Below, piece by piece: positions 24,277 through 37,249 of a stretch of 64,000 nt of DNA. Positions within the stretch are counted from its first letter, which is position 1. Every line of letters begins with the position of its first letter. The stretch comes from Trichopus zeylanicus subsp. travancoricus (lineage: Eukaryota > Streptophyta > Magnoliopsida > Dioscoreales > Dioscoreaceae), in assembly GCA_005019695.1 (NCBI GenBank), contig RXID01014899.1:398719-462718 (forward strand), written 5' to 3'. The position numbers and the translations under genes were made by a program. The notes under the pieces are model-generated. The model had not been told where the DNA came from, made no database searches, and saw only the letters and a program-made list of their open reading frames with translations.

Positions 24277-24940
24277 TGTTTATGCGTATTCCTCCTTATG
24301 AGGAGGATGACCCACATGTATTATAATATGTGGATGATGTAATTCACATATGTTACTCACATATGGATGTTCTTAGGAAACTAAATGACTCTTAGAGACA
24401 ACTATCCTCATGGGAAAATAAAGAGTTATCATTATTTCTTTTATTTTTATCTTGGTCCAAGAAGTTCTCTTTCTCTCATGGTGGTGTTCCAAGAGTAAAG
24501 AAAAGAGTCATCTTTATAGAAAGTTGAAGTTACAAGAAGAAGGTGGGAGAGAAAAATTCCTTGGTTTGTGAAGCTAATCCACAAGCCCAAGAGATTTGAT
24601 GGCATCTCCAAAATTCTCTTGAAGGAGTTTTGGAATTCTAATTGGTGAGATTTATCTTTGTTGTTATATATCTTATTAATAATGATATTTGCTATAAACT
24701 AAGAGGAAACACTCTTTCGATATTCTTGTAATCCTCTAACTAGCATGGTTAGAGAAGAAACTTGTAATCCTCTACTAGTGTAATTTTTTTCCTTTGCATT
24801 AGAGGGATTTTTTTTCCACATAAATCTTAGTGTGCTTGCATTTGGTTGTTTAGATCTTCTTAATTGGTACTTTTGTTATTCACATAGGTGGGAAATTGAC
24901 ACACCTTCATACTCTTATTCGGCTTGATTTCTCAATAAAG
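24277..24940 (+). repeat. 5' LTR of copia C
   Basis: Begins TGTTTATGCGTATTCCTCC and ends near CTCAATAAAG. It matches the 3' LTR over its whole length apart from the insertion there. The right boundary is uncertain by a few bases. Confidence 0.8.
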
Positions 24941-25090
24941 TTGTATCAAAGCTTTGATTGGAGCTCTTGAAACTTTGGGTGAAAAATAGAGGTAAGCACA
25001 AGTAGAATGGTGAGCTTGAACAATAGCAATTGGGCTATTTGGAAACCTAGAATGGAAGCTCTTTTTATATGCAAAGATCTTGAAGTTTCC

Positions 25091-25576
25091 TGTTATGCTA
25101 AATATTGATGTCCACCATAATTCATGATGTAGAAGAAAAAAAAAGAAGGAATAGTACACAAGAAATTTATATGGTTTGGTCTATGACCTACTCCACTAGC
25201 GAAAGTGATCCGCAGAATATTGCATCGATGAGGAAGAAAGATGCTATTACAATAATAGAGGCGAAACTCAAATATTACCAGCTCTCACAAACACTAAGTA
25301 GCCTAATCGTCACAAAATATTTTGAGAGTTTTGATTTATGTGTCTCTATTTCACTTTATTAAAACCCTTAGATGAATAGGGCATTTATAGATGTGACCTA
25401 ATTGAGTTTGAGTCAAAATAGGAGATTGACTCAGATAAGAATTCTACTAATACAAATCTTCTAATAGAAGACAAATTCAAAGAAGGATTATGCTCATTAA
25501 ATTATTTTCTAATATGAATTCTAAGTTAATTAGGACTCTCTGAAAAATCCATATTCGAGACACAACTAAGTTAATA
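25091..25576 (-). repeat. 3' LTR of copia B
   Basis: Aligns with 29551-30040 across its whole length (shared blocks ACCTACTCCACT, AGAAGACAAATTCAAAGAAG and TTAATTAGGACTCTCT); by eye about 85% alike. Confidence 0.85.
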
Positions 25577-25807
25577 ATCTCTACCTTGGCTCGAATCCTC
25601 TTCTTCTTTGAATTTGAATCTTAAAAAGATGCCTTCGCCATTGCCTCATATGGCAAGATCAATGACCTTTAATATTGATCAAGTCTAATAGAGCTTGAAC
25701 TTATCAATCAGAATCACCTTCGTCAACATATCTATAAGATTTCTTGAAGTATGAATCGTTTATAAAGAAATCTTATCATTTTCAATAATATCCCGAATAA
25801 AGTGAAA

Positions 25808-28800
25808 TTAGATATCTATGTGCCTTGATCTGGCTTGGTACATTTGGTTCTTCATAAGGTATATGGCGCTTTGACTGTCACAAAAAATAGGAAGAATACA
25901 TTGAGAAAAAATAATTTCACTTGCCAATCCTTTTATCCATAGAGCTTCTTTGACTGCTTTTGTAGCTATCATATACTCAGACTCTATTGTAGATAATATC
26001 ATAGTTGATTATAAGGTATATCTACAACTAATAGGTCCACCACACAGAATGAAAAGATAACCAGTAAGGGATCGTCATCGATCAAGGTCTTCAACGTAGT
26101 ATGAATCGACGTAGCCAACAATTTTGATCTCTTGAATTATATTCATGTCAAAACATAGGCCAATATTAAGAGTACCTTTGATATATCTTAGTAACCACTT
26201 CACAGCTTGCCAATGCTCTTTTCTCGGATTTGTCATATAACGACTAACACTACTGACTGCTTGTGTAATATCAGATCTTGTCCATACCATAACATACATT
26301 AGACTTTCAATAACACTTGAGAATGAGATGTTCTTCATGTATGTATACTCCTCATCTGTAAAAAGACATAGTTGAGCTGAAAATTTGAAGTGGGATGCCA
26401 AAGGAGTACTAACGGATTTTGAATTTTTTATGCAAAAACGAGAAATAATCTTCTCGAGATACATGCTCTATTTGAGCCATAACTTGTCATGCTTTCGATC
26501 TCGATCAATCTCCATACTAAGAATCTTCCTTGCAACACGTAAATCTTTATCTCAAATTTCTTTTTCATTCTAAGCTTTAAATCATTAAGTAGAGATATGT
26601 CTTGAGTAGCAATAAATATATCATCAACATAGAGAAGTAATATCATAAATGAATTATTAGCATGTATTTTAAAATAGACGCAGCAATCATATTTGTAATG
26701 AATAAAATCTTGTCCCAATAGAAAATTATCAAACCATTTATACTATTGCCTTGGAAACTGTTTCAAACCATAAAGTGATTTGTTTAACTTATAGACATAA
26801 TTTTTCTTACCTTCTTGAATGTACCCTTCAGACTATTGCATAAAAATATGCTATTCTAATTCTCCATATAGAAAAGTAGTTTTGACATCAAATTGTTCTA
26901 ACTCAAGATTATAAAAAAAACAACTAAAGCAAGCAATAAATAAATAAATATGTATTTATCCACATGAGATAAAATTTCATTAAAGTCAAGACTCTCCTCT
27001 TATGAATACCCTTCTGCAATTAAATGGGTCTTGAATTTAACACCATCTATTTTAGAGGAATCATTTTTCTTTCGAAATATCCACTTACAACTAATTGTTC
27101 TTTTTTCTTCTGGTAATTTCACCAAGTCCCAAATATGGTTCTTTTGAAGGGAATCCATCTCTTCATTCATAGCAACTTGCCACTTAAAAGAATTATTATC
27201 TTGCACTACTTCTTTATAGGAAGAAAGATCACCATTATCAGTAAATAAAGCAAAAACTACTATATCTTCAAAATCATACCTTTCGGGTAGCTTTATACTT
27301 CTTTGAGATCTTTGAAGTGGAGTTTCTCAGAAATTTAATTCTTAGAATTTTCTTAAGAGTTTAACATATGCTGAATATCTTTTTTTGAAGAAACTACATG
27401 CTCCACCTCCACTTATATTATATCACTGGGACCTTTCTTAAGAGATTTTATCATGAACACTTTCATTAAATACTATGTCTCTCTCAATAATTACATTACA
27501 AATAGTAAGATACCACAAATGATAACCCTTAACACCTTTAGCATAACCAAGGACAATACACTTTTTGAAATGTGCATCTACCTTATCCGTAACGACATGC
27601 ACATAAGTAAGGCAATAAAAATCTTTAAAGAAGAATAATTTACAGATTCATTAGTCCATATCTCTTCAGGAGTTTTGTAATCAATGGTTGTCCGAGGAAA
27701 GTAATTCACAATAAAACATGTTGTATTGACTATTTTTGCCCAAAAATCCTTATCAAGATTAGCTGCACTGAGCATATTACATGCTTTCTCCAACAAAGTT
27801 CTATTTATCCTTTCAGTCACACCATTTTATTGAGATTTTTCTGGGATAGTAAAGTCACGTTCGATGCCTTCATCTTCACAAAATTTGAGAAACTCTATTG
27901 ATTTGTACTCTTCACCATTATCACTTCTGAGGTATTTGATTTTTCTACCATTTTTTTAACTAAAGTTTTTCACCGTTTGAAAATAAAAAATACTTCAACT
28001 TTGTGAAGTAAAAAATAAATCTACACTTTTCTGAAAAAATTATCAATAAAACTAATAAAATAACGAGCACCATATTTTGATGGAATAGGCGAGCACCACA
28101 CATTAAAATGAATATAATCAATTAAGCTTTTAGTACAATGAGTACTGGTGTTAAACTTTACCTTGAACTATTTATAATAAAGACAATGCTAGCAAAAATC
28201 CAATTTGCATGAGTTAAGGCCTTTCAGTAATTTTCTTTTGTTGAGCTCAGTTAAACTTTTCTCATTCATATGACCAAGACGCATATGCCATAAGTAGGTC
28301 ATATTAGAAGAAACCTGAGAAATTGTTGCTTCACCTTCAGCGATTTTTCCTACTAAGTTATACAAATTTTCTTGTTTTAGGCCTTTCATCACTATCAATG
28401 AGCCTTTAGCAACCTTAAGAACTCCACCTTTAACAAAATACTTATAACCAACAGAATCCAAAGTACACAAAGAGATCAAATTCTTTTTCAAATCAATAAC
28501 ATGTCTAATGTCAGTAACAGTCCTAATAATATCATCGAACATATTAATTTTGATTGTTTCAATTCCAACAGTTTTGCATGAATTGTTATTACCATCAAAA
28601 CTAAACCATCATCATAAGACTTGTACTCTTCAAACTAATCCTTATTGGGACACAAGTGGTAAGAACAACCAGAGTCAAGAATCCAAGTATCATGACATCG
28701 ATCAAAATCAAAACTAATAGAGAGAATATTACCATAATCATTATCAGAACTTCTTTCAATAATTGACACTTATTCTTTGGATTTCTCTTTAGACTGAGAT

Positions 28801-29230
28801 TCTTTTTCTTTCTTTACTTTGAGCTTCCAATACTCTTTAATTATATGTCTCATCTTCTTACAATGTCTGTAATTTTTTCCTTTAGATTTGGATCTAGAGC
28901 GACCTGTCTTTGATCTTTCTTTGGTATGACTTCTATCAATCAATGCTTCTGAGTGTGACACATTCCCTTCAATATTTTTTAAATATTTATTAAATAAAAT
29001 GGCAATAAAAATATCATCAAATTTCAAATTCTTACCATACATGCGAGTAATCTTTAGATTCTCAAGAGAAAGAGATAGAGACGATAATAAAATAATTACC
29101 TTGTCTTCATCTTCAGTTTTAATATCAATGCTTAATAATTGAGAGACTAGTTTATTGATAGTATTAAGATGATCAACTATATTCGTACTTTCTCTCATTC
29201 GAAAATTGAAAAGCTTTTATTTTAAGTAAA
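25808..29230 (-). pseudogene. Degenerate gag-pol of copia B
   Basis: Read leftwards: Gag 29198-28770 (142 codons, Ser/Lys-rich tail, knuckle altered at RHCKKMRHIIKEY); pre-integrase 28542-28189 with LWHMRLGHMNEKSL; integrase end 27820-27578 (MTERINRTLLEKACNML); RT 27206-26428 with WIFRKKND, a stop at about 27001, and an intact YVDDIFIA near 26630; RNase H 26464-25808 with VIESLMYVMVWTRSDI and ESEYMIATKAVKEALWIKGL. Stops and frame changes separate these, and the first two integrase acidic motifs lie in damaged sequence. It cannot encode a full polyprotein. Confidence 0.8.
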
Positions 29231-29550
29231 CTCGATTTGAGATAGACTTACTCATATATTATTTCTCCAACTTTTTCTATAGCTTTGAAGGTGATGTTTC
29301 ATCAAGAAATGGATAGAGTACCTCATCGGTGAGACTGAGGATAATTGTACTATGTGCACTAGCCTTCTGGTTTTTTCAGAAACTTTCAGTGACATCTTCA
29401 GGCTTGACATCCTTCAATATGTTTCCCAACCTTTATTGAGTAAGAATTGCATGAACTCTTACTTGTCAAATAGAAAATTCTTACTTTTTATTGAATTTCT
29501 CTACATCCAACTTCACAATAGACATATTGAACCAATCTCTAATACTAGTT

Positions 29551-30040
29551 TACTATGCTAAATATCAATGTCCATCATAATTCACAATATAGAAGAAAAA
29601 GAAAAAAGAGAAAAATAGCACACAAGAGATTTATGCGGTTTGGTCCACAACCTACTCCACTGGCGAAAGCAATCCGAAGGATATTGTATTGATAAGGAAG
29701 AAAGAGAAGATTATAATAATGGAGATAAAACTCCAATATTACCAACTCTCATAAGAGACAAAGTAGTCTAGTCGTCACAAGACGTTTTGAGAGTTTTGAT
29801 ATATGTCTCTCTATTTTACTCTATTGAAACCTTTAGATGAATAGGACATTTATAGATGTGGCCTAACTGAGTTTGAGTCAAAGTGGGAGACTGATTCAAA
29901 TAAGAATTCCACTAATCCAAGTCTTCTAATAGAAGACAAATTCAAAGAAGGATTAAGCCCATTAAATACTTCCTAATATGAATTCTAATTTAATTAGGAC
30001 TCTCTAAAAAATTTGGATTTGAGACATAAATAAGTCAACA
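29551..30040 (-). repeat. 5' LTR of copia B
   Basis: On the minus strand it starts TGTTGACTTATTTATGTC at 30040 and ends near 29551. The first dinucleotide pair is intact (TG), while the inner end has decayed from the CA seen in its partner. Confidence 0.85.
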
Positions 30041-33000
30041 GTTCCCTTGGGTGGTGATGCTAAGAACCTATAAGACATGAATGATGAAGAGTGGAAGCGA
30101 CTTGATTGGAAGGCTATGGGCTTCATTCGATAATTGCTAGATGGCTCTGTATTTCATCATATTACTAATGAGTTATGGGCATCCTCTCTTTGGAAGAAAC
30201 TTGAAAGTCTTTATAAAAGGAAGACGGTGGAACAAGGCTTTCTTGATTAGAAAGCTTATTAATTTGAAATTCAAGGAAGAAAACTCCATTCGTGAATATC
30301 TTAATGAAATACATAAAATTGTGAATCAATTCTCCTCCATGAATATGAAGCTCGATGATGAGTTGCAAGCATTAATTCTTCTTAGCTCCTTATCAAAAAG
30401 TTGAGAGAAATTGGTTGCACTCTCTAAGTAACTCAACACCAGATGGCGTGGTGACTATGAGCCTTGTTAATTCAAGCTTATTGAATGAAGAAACAAGAAG
30501 AAAGGCGGCTGGTATATCTCATTCGGAAGCTCTTATTATGGAGAATTAGAGGAAAAATAAAAGTTACAAGCCTCATGATCGTGAGAAGTCAATGGATAGA
30601 TCCAAGTCAAGGGAGACACCCAAGTCAAGGAAGGGATTGAATGCTTCTGTTGTCAAAAGCTGGGCATTTGAAGAGGGAATGCCATAAATTTCTTAAGGAG
30701 CAAAGGAATACAAAGGGTGATGATAAAATGGAAGCCAAGTAACCCACTACCACTACCATTGAGGAGGTAATAATTTTTTCAGATTTTAATGAAGCATGTC
30801 TTAATCTCTCATGCCATGATACTACTACCTAGGTAATTGATTCAAGAGCCTCCTATCATGCTACATCACCAAGGGAGTTCTTTTTTTCCTACAAATCCAA
30901 TGCTTTTGGTGTGGTTCAAATGGAAAATAGTGGTAATATCAAAAATTATGGGAATTAGTGATGTACATTTGGAGACCAATCTTGGTTGCAAGTTAATGTT
31001 CAAGGATGTGTGGCATGTTCCTAATTTTCGTCTAAATTTGGTGTTGGCCAGCAAGTTAAGGCACCTCAACACAATGGCATGGTAGAGAGGATAAACTATC
31101 CTATTGTGAAGAGAATTTGGTGCATGCTCTCATATGCCAAGTTGCCAAAGCCCTTTTAGGGGGAGGCAATGAGGACCGTGATAGACTTAATCAATATGTC
31201 ATCTTCAGCTCCATTGAATCGTGATGTGCTAGAATATGTTTGGAAGGGAAAATATATTTCCTATGAACATTTGCGAGAGTGTTTGGTTGTCATACATTTG
31301 TTTGTATTCCAAAAAATGAAAGGTCCAAGTTTGATGTGAAGACAAAGCAATGCATTCTATTGGGATGTGAAAATATACAATTTGGCTATAAACTATAGGA
31401 TCTGGGGAATAAGAAGGTGATCTGAAGTCATGATATTGTCTTCTTTGAAGATCAAACCATTGAAGACATCAAGAAATGTAAAGAAAATGAGCCACAATCA
31501 TCTTTATATGATGATATTGATTTGGAGTCAAATCCTTCTTTGGTGACATTTGATGATGGGGGAGATGTGCAAGACAATGTTGTGCATTGATGATGATGTT
31601 CCAACTATGCATGAGAATCAACATGTAGAATAAGATGATTCATCTCATGAGTCACCTACAAGCCCTCAATTGAGGAGATCTACAAGAGGGGGCAACCATC
31701 AAGGAGGTACTCTATTAATGAGTATATAATGCTAACCAATTTGAGTAAATCAAATTCCCTTGAAAAAAACTTATGCAAGCAACAAGAAAAAAAAAGTGGG
31801 TGAAGGCTATGCAAGAGGAGATGGAATCACTTCAAAAAAAATCATACTTATGAGTTGGTTAAATTGCCTAAAGGTAAGAAATCTCTTAAGAACAAATGAG
31901 TGTGACCAATGATAAAAGTTTAAAATCAAGATACAAGGCAAGGCTAGTTGTGAAAGGGTTTGCTAAAGAGCAAGGCATTGAAATTTTCTTACCCATTGTG
32001 AAGATGTCATCTATTTGGGTTATGTTGGGCATAGCCGCTAGCATGGACTTGGAGGTTGAACAACTAGACATCAAAACTACTTTCCTTCATGGTGACTTGA
32101 AGAAGAAACCTTCATGGAGCAACCCGAAAGCTTCAAAGTCAAAGGCAAGGAAGACATGGTTTGCAAGTTGAAGAAAAGCTTATATAAACTCAAGCAAGCA
32201 CCTGTCAATAGTATAAAAAGTTTGATTCCTTCATGGCAAATCATGGGTACATTAAAACCACTTCTAATCATTGTATTTATGTTACACACTTTGGTAATGG
32301 TGATTTCGTAATCTTGTTACTTTATGTTGATGATTGGCCAAAATGATAACAAGATTGCTAGATTGGAGAAAGAGCTAAACAAGTGTTTTGACATGAAAGA
32401 CTTGAGATTAACAAGGCAAATTTTGGGCATGCAAATCTCTCGTGATAGGAAGGTAAGAAAGCTATGACTATCACAAGAAAGATATATTGAAAAGGTGCTA
32501 GAAAGGTTCAACATGGATAAGGTAAAGTCGGTTACTACTCTATTTGAAAGTCACTTCAAGCTAAGTTTCCAATAAAGCCCTTCAAGCATGGAAGACAAGA
32601 AAGATATGAAAAAAATTCCCTATAGAATTTTTGGAGAAAGCTTGATGTATATAATGATATGCACAAGACTTAGCATAGCTCATATTGTAGAGGTGTTGAG
32701 CCGATTTGTTGCAAATCTGGGTAAAGAGCACTGGGAGATGATGAAATGGATATTTTGTTGTCTTAGAGGTTCCTCTAAAGTTTATTTATGCTTCAGAGAT
32801 GTCAAGTCAAGCCTATATTGATGTAGATATGGTGGGAGATATTAACTCTAGAAGAGTTACTTTGAGGTATTTGTTGACTTTTGCAGGTAGAGTATCTTCT
32901 TGGTAATCCAAGTTACAAAAGTGTGTGACTTTCTCTACTACCAAGGCAAAATATGTTATGGTAACCAAAGCTTATAAAGAGTTACTATGGATGAAGAGGT

Positions 33001-33280
33001 TTATTGAAGAATTGGGGTACCAAAGATACATTCTTCATTCTAATAGTCCAAGTGTCATTCATCTTAGCAAGAATGCAAGTTTTCATTTTAAATCTAAGCA
33101 TGTTGATGTGCAGTATCATTGGATTATTGGAGCTCAAGTTATTGCATATTGAGAAGATTCACACTAATAAGAATGGATTGAATATGATGACAAAGGCATT
33201 ACCAAAGAAGACGGTTGAGTATTTCAAAATCATGGCTTGTTTGGATGTGAAGCCTTCCTAGTAAGAAGTGAGGGGGAGAT

Positions 33281-34372
33281 TTTTTGATGTGTATTCCTCT
33301 TTATCAAGAGGATGGCTTACACATATTACAATATATAGATAATATACCTCACATACACTACTCACATGTGGATGCTTTTAAAAGGCCAAATGACTATTGG
33401 GGAGAATCATCATCATAGAAAAATGAAGAGTTATCATCAAGGTTCTAAGTATTGATTTTGGAATTAGTTTCGGCACCTACCGAAACTAATATATTTTGGT
33501 TGTTTCAGTTTGTTTTGATTTTGGTCAAATAATTTTAAATTTTCTTTGACTAAAAATTAATTTTAAATTTCAAAATATTTTAAAATTTTTAAAACTGAGA
33601 AAAAAATTTATATACATATATATTTATTAAAATTATTAAATAATTTTTTGGTAAAATATTGCTTAAAATATGAAAGAAAAAATTATCAAGGCTAAAAATC
33701 AATCCCAAGTGACCTTGATCCAAGTTCAAAACCTTAACCATTAGGTTAATTATGATTTGTGATAAGGATATAATATATAAATATAAATAATATATTTTTG
33801 AAAACTGAAATCGAAAACACAAGCCCAAACATTTTGAATGAAACTTGAAACTATGACTATCATCATCTCTTTCATTTTTCATCTTGATCCAAAAAGTTCT
33901 CTTTTTTTAATGATAGTGTTCTAAAAGTAAAAAAAGAAAATCATTCGTGTAGAAGGTTGAAACTACAAGAAGAAGGTGAAGAAGAAGTATTTTTTGGTTT
34001 ATGAAGTTAATCTAAAATCGAAGATGTTTGATGGCATCTCTAAGATTATCTCGAAGGAGTTGGGTTTTTTATTTGGTGAGATTTATTTTTATTGTTATCC
34101 ATCTTATTGATGATGATATTATTGTGAGTCAAGAGAAAATTCTTTCTTGATAATTTTATAATCCTCTAATTAATTTAGTTAGAGAAAAAAATTGTAATTC
34201 TCTATTAGTGTGATTTTTTCTTTTTGCATTAGAGGATTTTTTTTTCTATATAAATATTTGTGTGCTTATGTTTTAAGTATTTAGATTTTTTTAATTGGTA
34301 TCTTTGTTGTTTATATAGATGAAAAATTGACACGTTTTGCATTCTTATTCAGCTTAATTTTTTTAATAAATA
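33281..34372 (+). repeat. 3' LTR of copia C (with insertion)
   Basis: Begins TTTTTGATGTGTATTCC just after the purine tract and ends near AATAAATAG. Without the 418-bp insertion and one 8-bp duplication its length (about 666 bp) equals that of the 5' LTR. Confidence 0.8.
33440..33857. mobile_element. 418-bp insertion in copia C LTR with 8-bp target duplication
   Basis: The LTR is interrupted between two identical TATCATCA copies (33432-33439 and 33858-33865), while the 5' LTR has an uninterrupted TATCAT at this point. The insert begins AGGTTCTAAGTATTG, contains a short palindrome GTTTCGG...CCGAAAC near 33468-33487, is AT-rich, and ends with GAAACTATGAC. It has no coding capacity. An 8-bp duplication suggests a hAT-type non-autonomous element, but the ends are only weakly inverted, so the class is uncertain. 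Confidence 0.65.
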
Positions 34373-36899
34373 GTTGACATCAAATGCTTCAAAGGAATCC
34401 CCCAACCAAAGGATGACTGGACTACGTATGTGAATAGCAATTATGGATTCAAACAAAACTCGTTTTGTAAGAAAGAAATGGATATTTTCTTTTATCAATT
34501 TTTGATAATATTATTCCAATTTTGGTCTCAATTGCATGAGATTTATATTAAATTAATTACTAAATTTTTTTCCTGTTTTTTATTGTGATTATTTGCAGTA
34601 AACACCTAGCAGAGTGTTAAAATTGGAAAATAAGTATTGTATCCACAATTTGCTAATAACACTTAAAGCTTATGATTTTTAGTATTATGAAAAAATAAAT
34701 TTTTCGAAATTTAAAAATCCTGTAGTTTGAAATTTTTCGTGTTTTTGATTTGAGAAATTTAAAAATCCTTATTTTTAAATTTTTTGTTTGATTTGAGTAA
34801 TTTCAATTTTTTAAACTTTAAATATTTGAGCAAACTATACTTAAATACTCAAAAATTTTAAAATTTATATTAATTTTATGTTTGAAAAATATCTTAAATA
34901 TATAGAGCGTTTAGTTATTAAAAATTTAAGATTAATTTGGATATATTTTAGCTTTTCTACTTCGAAATCTCTCCTACTTCTTCTGAGTTGAGGTTTGTCG
35001 CTCTCTCTATCTCAACTGTCTTCGTGGCTTCGATACAAACTCGGTTGCTCCTCACGCCGAAGAAGTTCATAATTAGTTCCGTTGATTGATTGGTCGATCA
35101 AGTCTTCCATCTCAACACTTACCTTCGCTTGAGTCATCAATTTTTAAGTGACTTGATGCATCTCTGTCAGACGAGGGTGTCGACAGATCCGGTCGATACG
35201 GACTCGGGCTCATCCGTGGTTGCCCCACATAGGCTTTTAATGGACCAAAGCCTATCCGATCCGTCTGCTTAAGCCCATTTAAAAATAAAATATTAGCAGT
35301 AATTTTTTTAGAAAAAATTCTATTTCTATTATAGATTATAGAAATATTTTCATAAATAATTTGCAAAATAGACATAAAATTATTTTAATTATATAAAATT
35401 TTATTGAAAATACAAATTTTATTACCAAAATTACTATAATTATTAGAGCTAGAATTTACTTTTTAAATAAAAAATCAAAAAATTGTCAAGAAAACATAAA
35501 AACAAAAATTCATCAATTTAAGCTTTAATTTAGTCTATCTCAAAATAAGTAGTCAAAAAAAAAAAAATCAATCAAATAATTACAAGTGCAATAATTTTGT
35601 TTCATTTTTACGAGACAAATGCAACATTGAATTTCTGGAGAAAGTAAAGGTGGAGATAAGAGAAAAAGCGGCGATCGGAGAAGAACGGCGGAGGTGTTGG
35701 CTGGAGACCGAAGCGGAGACGGAGACGTGATTCCTGGAGGCGAAGACAGCATAGGAAAACCCTAAAAATTAAACGCTGCTTGACAGGTTCTCAAAAATGT
35801 AAATGGACTCCAACAAGGTTTCAACAGGTTTTTTCGAATTTTATAAAAGAATTTATATAAAAAAAGATATTATGCGATAAATCAGTTATCACGGGCAATT
35901 TTGTATAAAGAAAACCGTATACATTATTAGTTCAACACTAAAACAAGGAGATCATAAGTATTAATTACAAGCACGATTTTTTAATTGCCAAAATTTTGAA
36001 GTGCGGGTGAAATTTTGGTTTTTAGAATAGCTAGTAAAGTTTTGTTAAAATTAATTAATTAATATATATAATTATTATATTTTTGCTTATAGCTAGGTTT
36101 TGAGGCATGATTGACTCTTTCTGTGAATTCATTTATATTTGAAACTCACCCTTAATTACCTCAGTTAGCAGTTTTGTTTTCATTTCATATGTACTTGGTT
36201 TCTCCAAACCACCACTTTACAATTTGATGTATCATTAATGTCCCACATTCTAAGTCCTATACCATGGGTTTGGGGACTTAAGTTTTTTGAATTTTTTTTC
36301 TTCTTCTTTCAAACTTTTAATCATCACAGCTTGAATGACCCAATACTATAGCTTTCTTTTCAGAGAAATGAAGTATCAGCTGCAGTGAAGTTTGAAAAGT
36401 CGTACTTTTATTTAGAGAAATGGGTCACCGCCTTATTGTATGTCGTGCAATTATTTAAGGTTTTGCTCCTTTTCGAGGCGCCGGTTTGAAGCTGCCCATT
36501 CAATCATCGGTGTGATGCACCAAATGCCATGTGAAGGACACATGTTATTAGATTCCGATGAGAATTTTGGAGATCCGGCCTTTTGGACTTTGTCGGCCTT
36601 GATCGAGCAATGTGGAAGTAATCTAATGGCATAATGAGACTTATATGAAGGATGATATATTCTTTTCCTCTTATTTTAGCAAATCTATGAATCCTTTGTC
36701 TTTTTCCTTTAACCTCTTTATCCTCTACCAAAAAGCCTATTCATCAATGGTGTCTTCCTTTGCTCTGTTAAGTTCTGAGAAGAGATCCTCTACCACTAAG
36801 AAGGACAGCATTCTAGGGTAGACAACCCATGCCCTGAAGAATAGCATTTTGGCACCATCATCTGGAGGTCGGAGTTTTGGCCTATGCCAAAGGAAATGT
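34373..36899. other. AT-rich spacer without a supported gene
   Basis: 34373-34960 and 35280-35620 are AT-rich. 34970-35280 is less so, with no domain visible. 35635-35770 is a GC-richer patch; on the minus strand it reads a Ser/Pro-rich segment starting at 35752 after a TTTTAGGGTTTTCC leader, which could be a decayed first exon. 35770-36900 shows nothing recognisable. Confidence 0.45.
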
Positions 36900-37249
36900 G
36901 TAGAACTGTCGTTTTCGCTGCCTCATCCTTCTTAAAGATCGCCTCACTCTCTGTGATGTTGTTTGTCATGAGAACTACCGCATCTTCTACCATGCCTTCC
37001 ACCGCATTGTCCGCTATAGAGGGAAGTTCATGGGGTCATTTCCAGAGAACGCAATTATCCTACCATTACATTCAAGCGAGTTCACCTATTTAAGTAGTTT
37101 TTTATTTTGCTCTTGATAATCCTAACGTAAGTATTTTACTAGGTGAGACCAAGGGTTTGGATTTCTGAGTCTACCCTTCAAAAGAAAAATTTTGAGCAAT
37201 TAGTCAACACCTTTGGCTTTCTAGACAAAATTCAATTAGAATTATGAGG

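Larger units (their letters stand above)
25091..30040 (-). mobile_element. Ty1/copia element B, nested in C, opposite orientation
   Basis: A complete but inactive copia element of 4.95 kb, transcribed leftwards. Its LTRs are 25091-25576 (3') and 29551-30040 (5'), about 486-490 bp, ending TGTTGACTTA...GCATAACA when read on the minus strand. A degenerate initiator-Met-type primer-binding site (TAGTATTAGAGATTGG on the minus strand) follows the 5' LTR, and a purine-rich tract precedes the 3' LTR. The flanking 5-mers are TTTCC and GTTCC, one mismatch, consistent with an old target duplication in the gag of C. Confidence 0.86.
25007..33261 (+). pseudogene. Degenerate gag-pol of copia C (interrupted at 25091-30040)
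   Basis: Gag begins MVSLNNSNWAIW at 25007 and continues after element B with NDEEWKRLDWKAMGFI (30080-30130). Later pieces: a knuckle-like GHLKRECHKF (about 30664-30692), protease region VIDSRASYH (about 30836-30862; normally D-S-G/A), an integrase tail (31070-31300), RT with ARLVVKGFAKEQG (about 31940-31980) and LDIKTTFLHGDL (about 32065-32100), and RNase H pieces FSTTKAKYVMVTKAYKELLW (32928-32990) and SKHVDVQYHWI. Many stops and frame changes. The integrase catalytic core appears largely deleted around 31060, where protease/pre-integrase sequence runs straight into APQHNGMVERI-like sequence. Confidence 0.78.
24277..34372 (+). mobile_element. Ty1/copia element C, degenerate, split by element B
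   Basis: Two related LTRs (24277-24940; 33281-34372, the latter enlarged by a 418-bp insertion) enclose a plus-strand copia coding region. Gag starts in 25007-25090, is interrupted by the complete element B (25091-30040), and resumes at 30046. A primer-binding remnant (TTGTATCAAAGC, 24941-24952) follows the 5' LTR, and a purine tract (AGGGGGAGA, 33271-33279) precedes the 3' LTR. Removing B joins the two Gag parts in order, which proves the nesting. Its outer target duplication was not recognised. Confidence 0.85.

Noticed and set aside
35540..35752. Minus-strand Ser/Pro-rich ORF resembling a transit-peptide first exon
   Set aside because: The leader motif is suggestive, but there is no continuation with homology; too short to support a gene.
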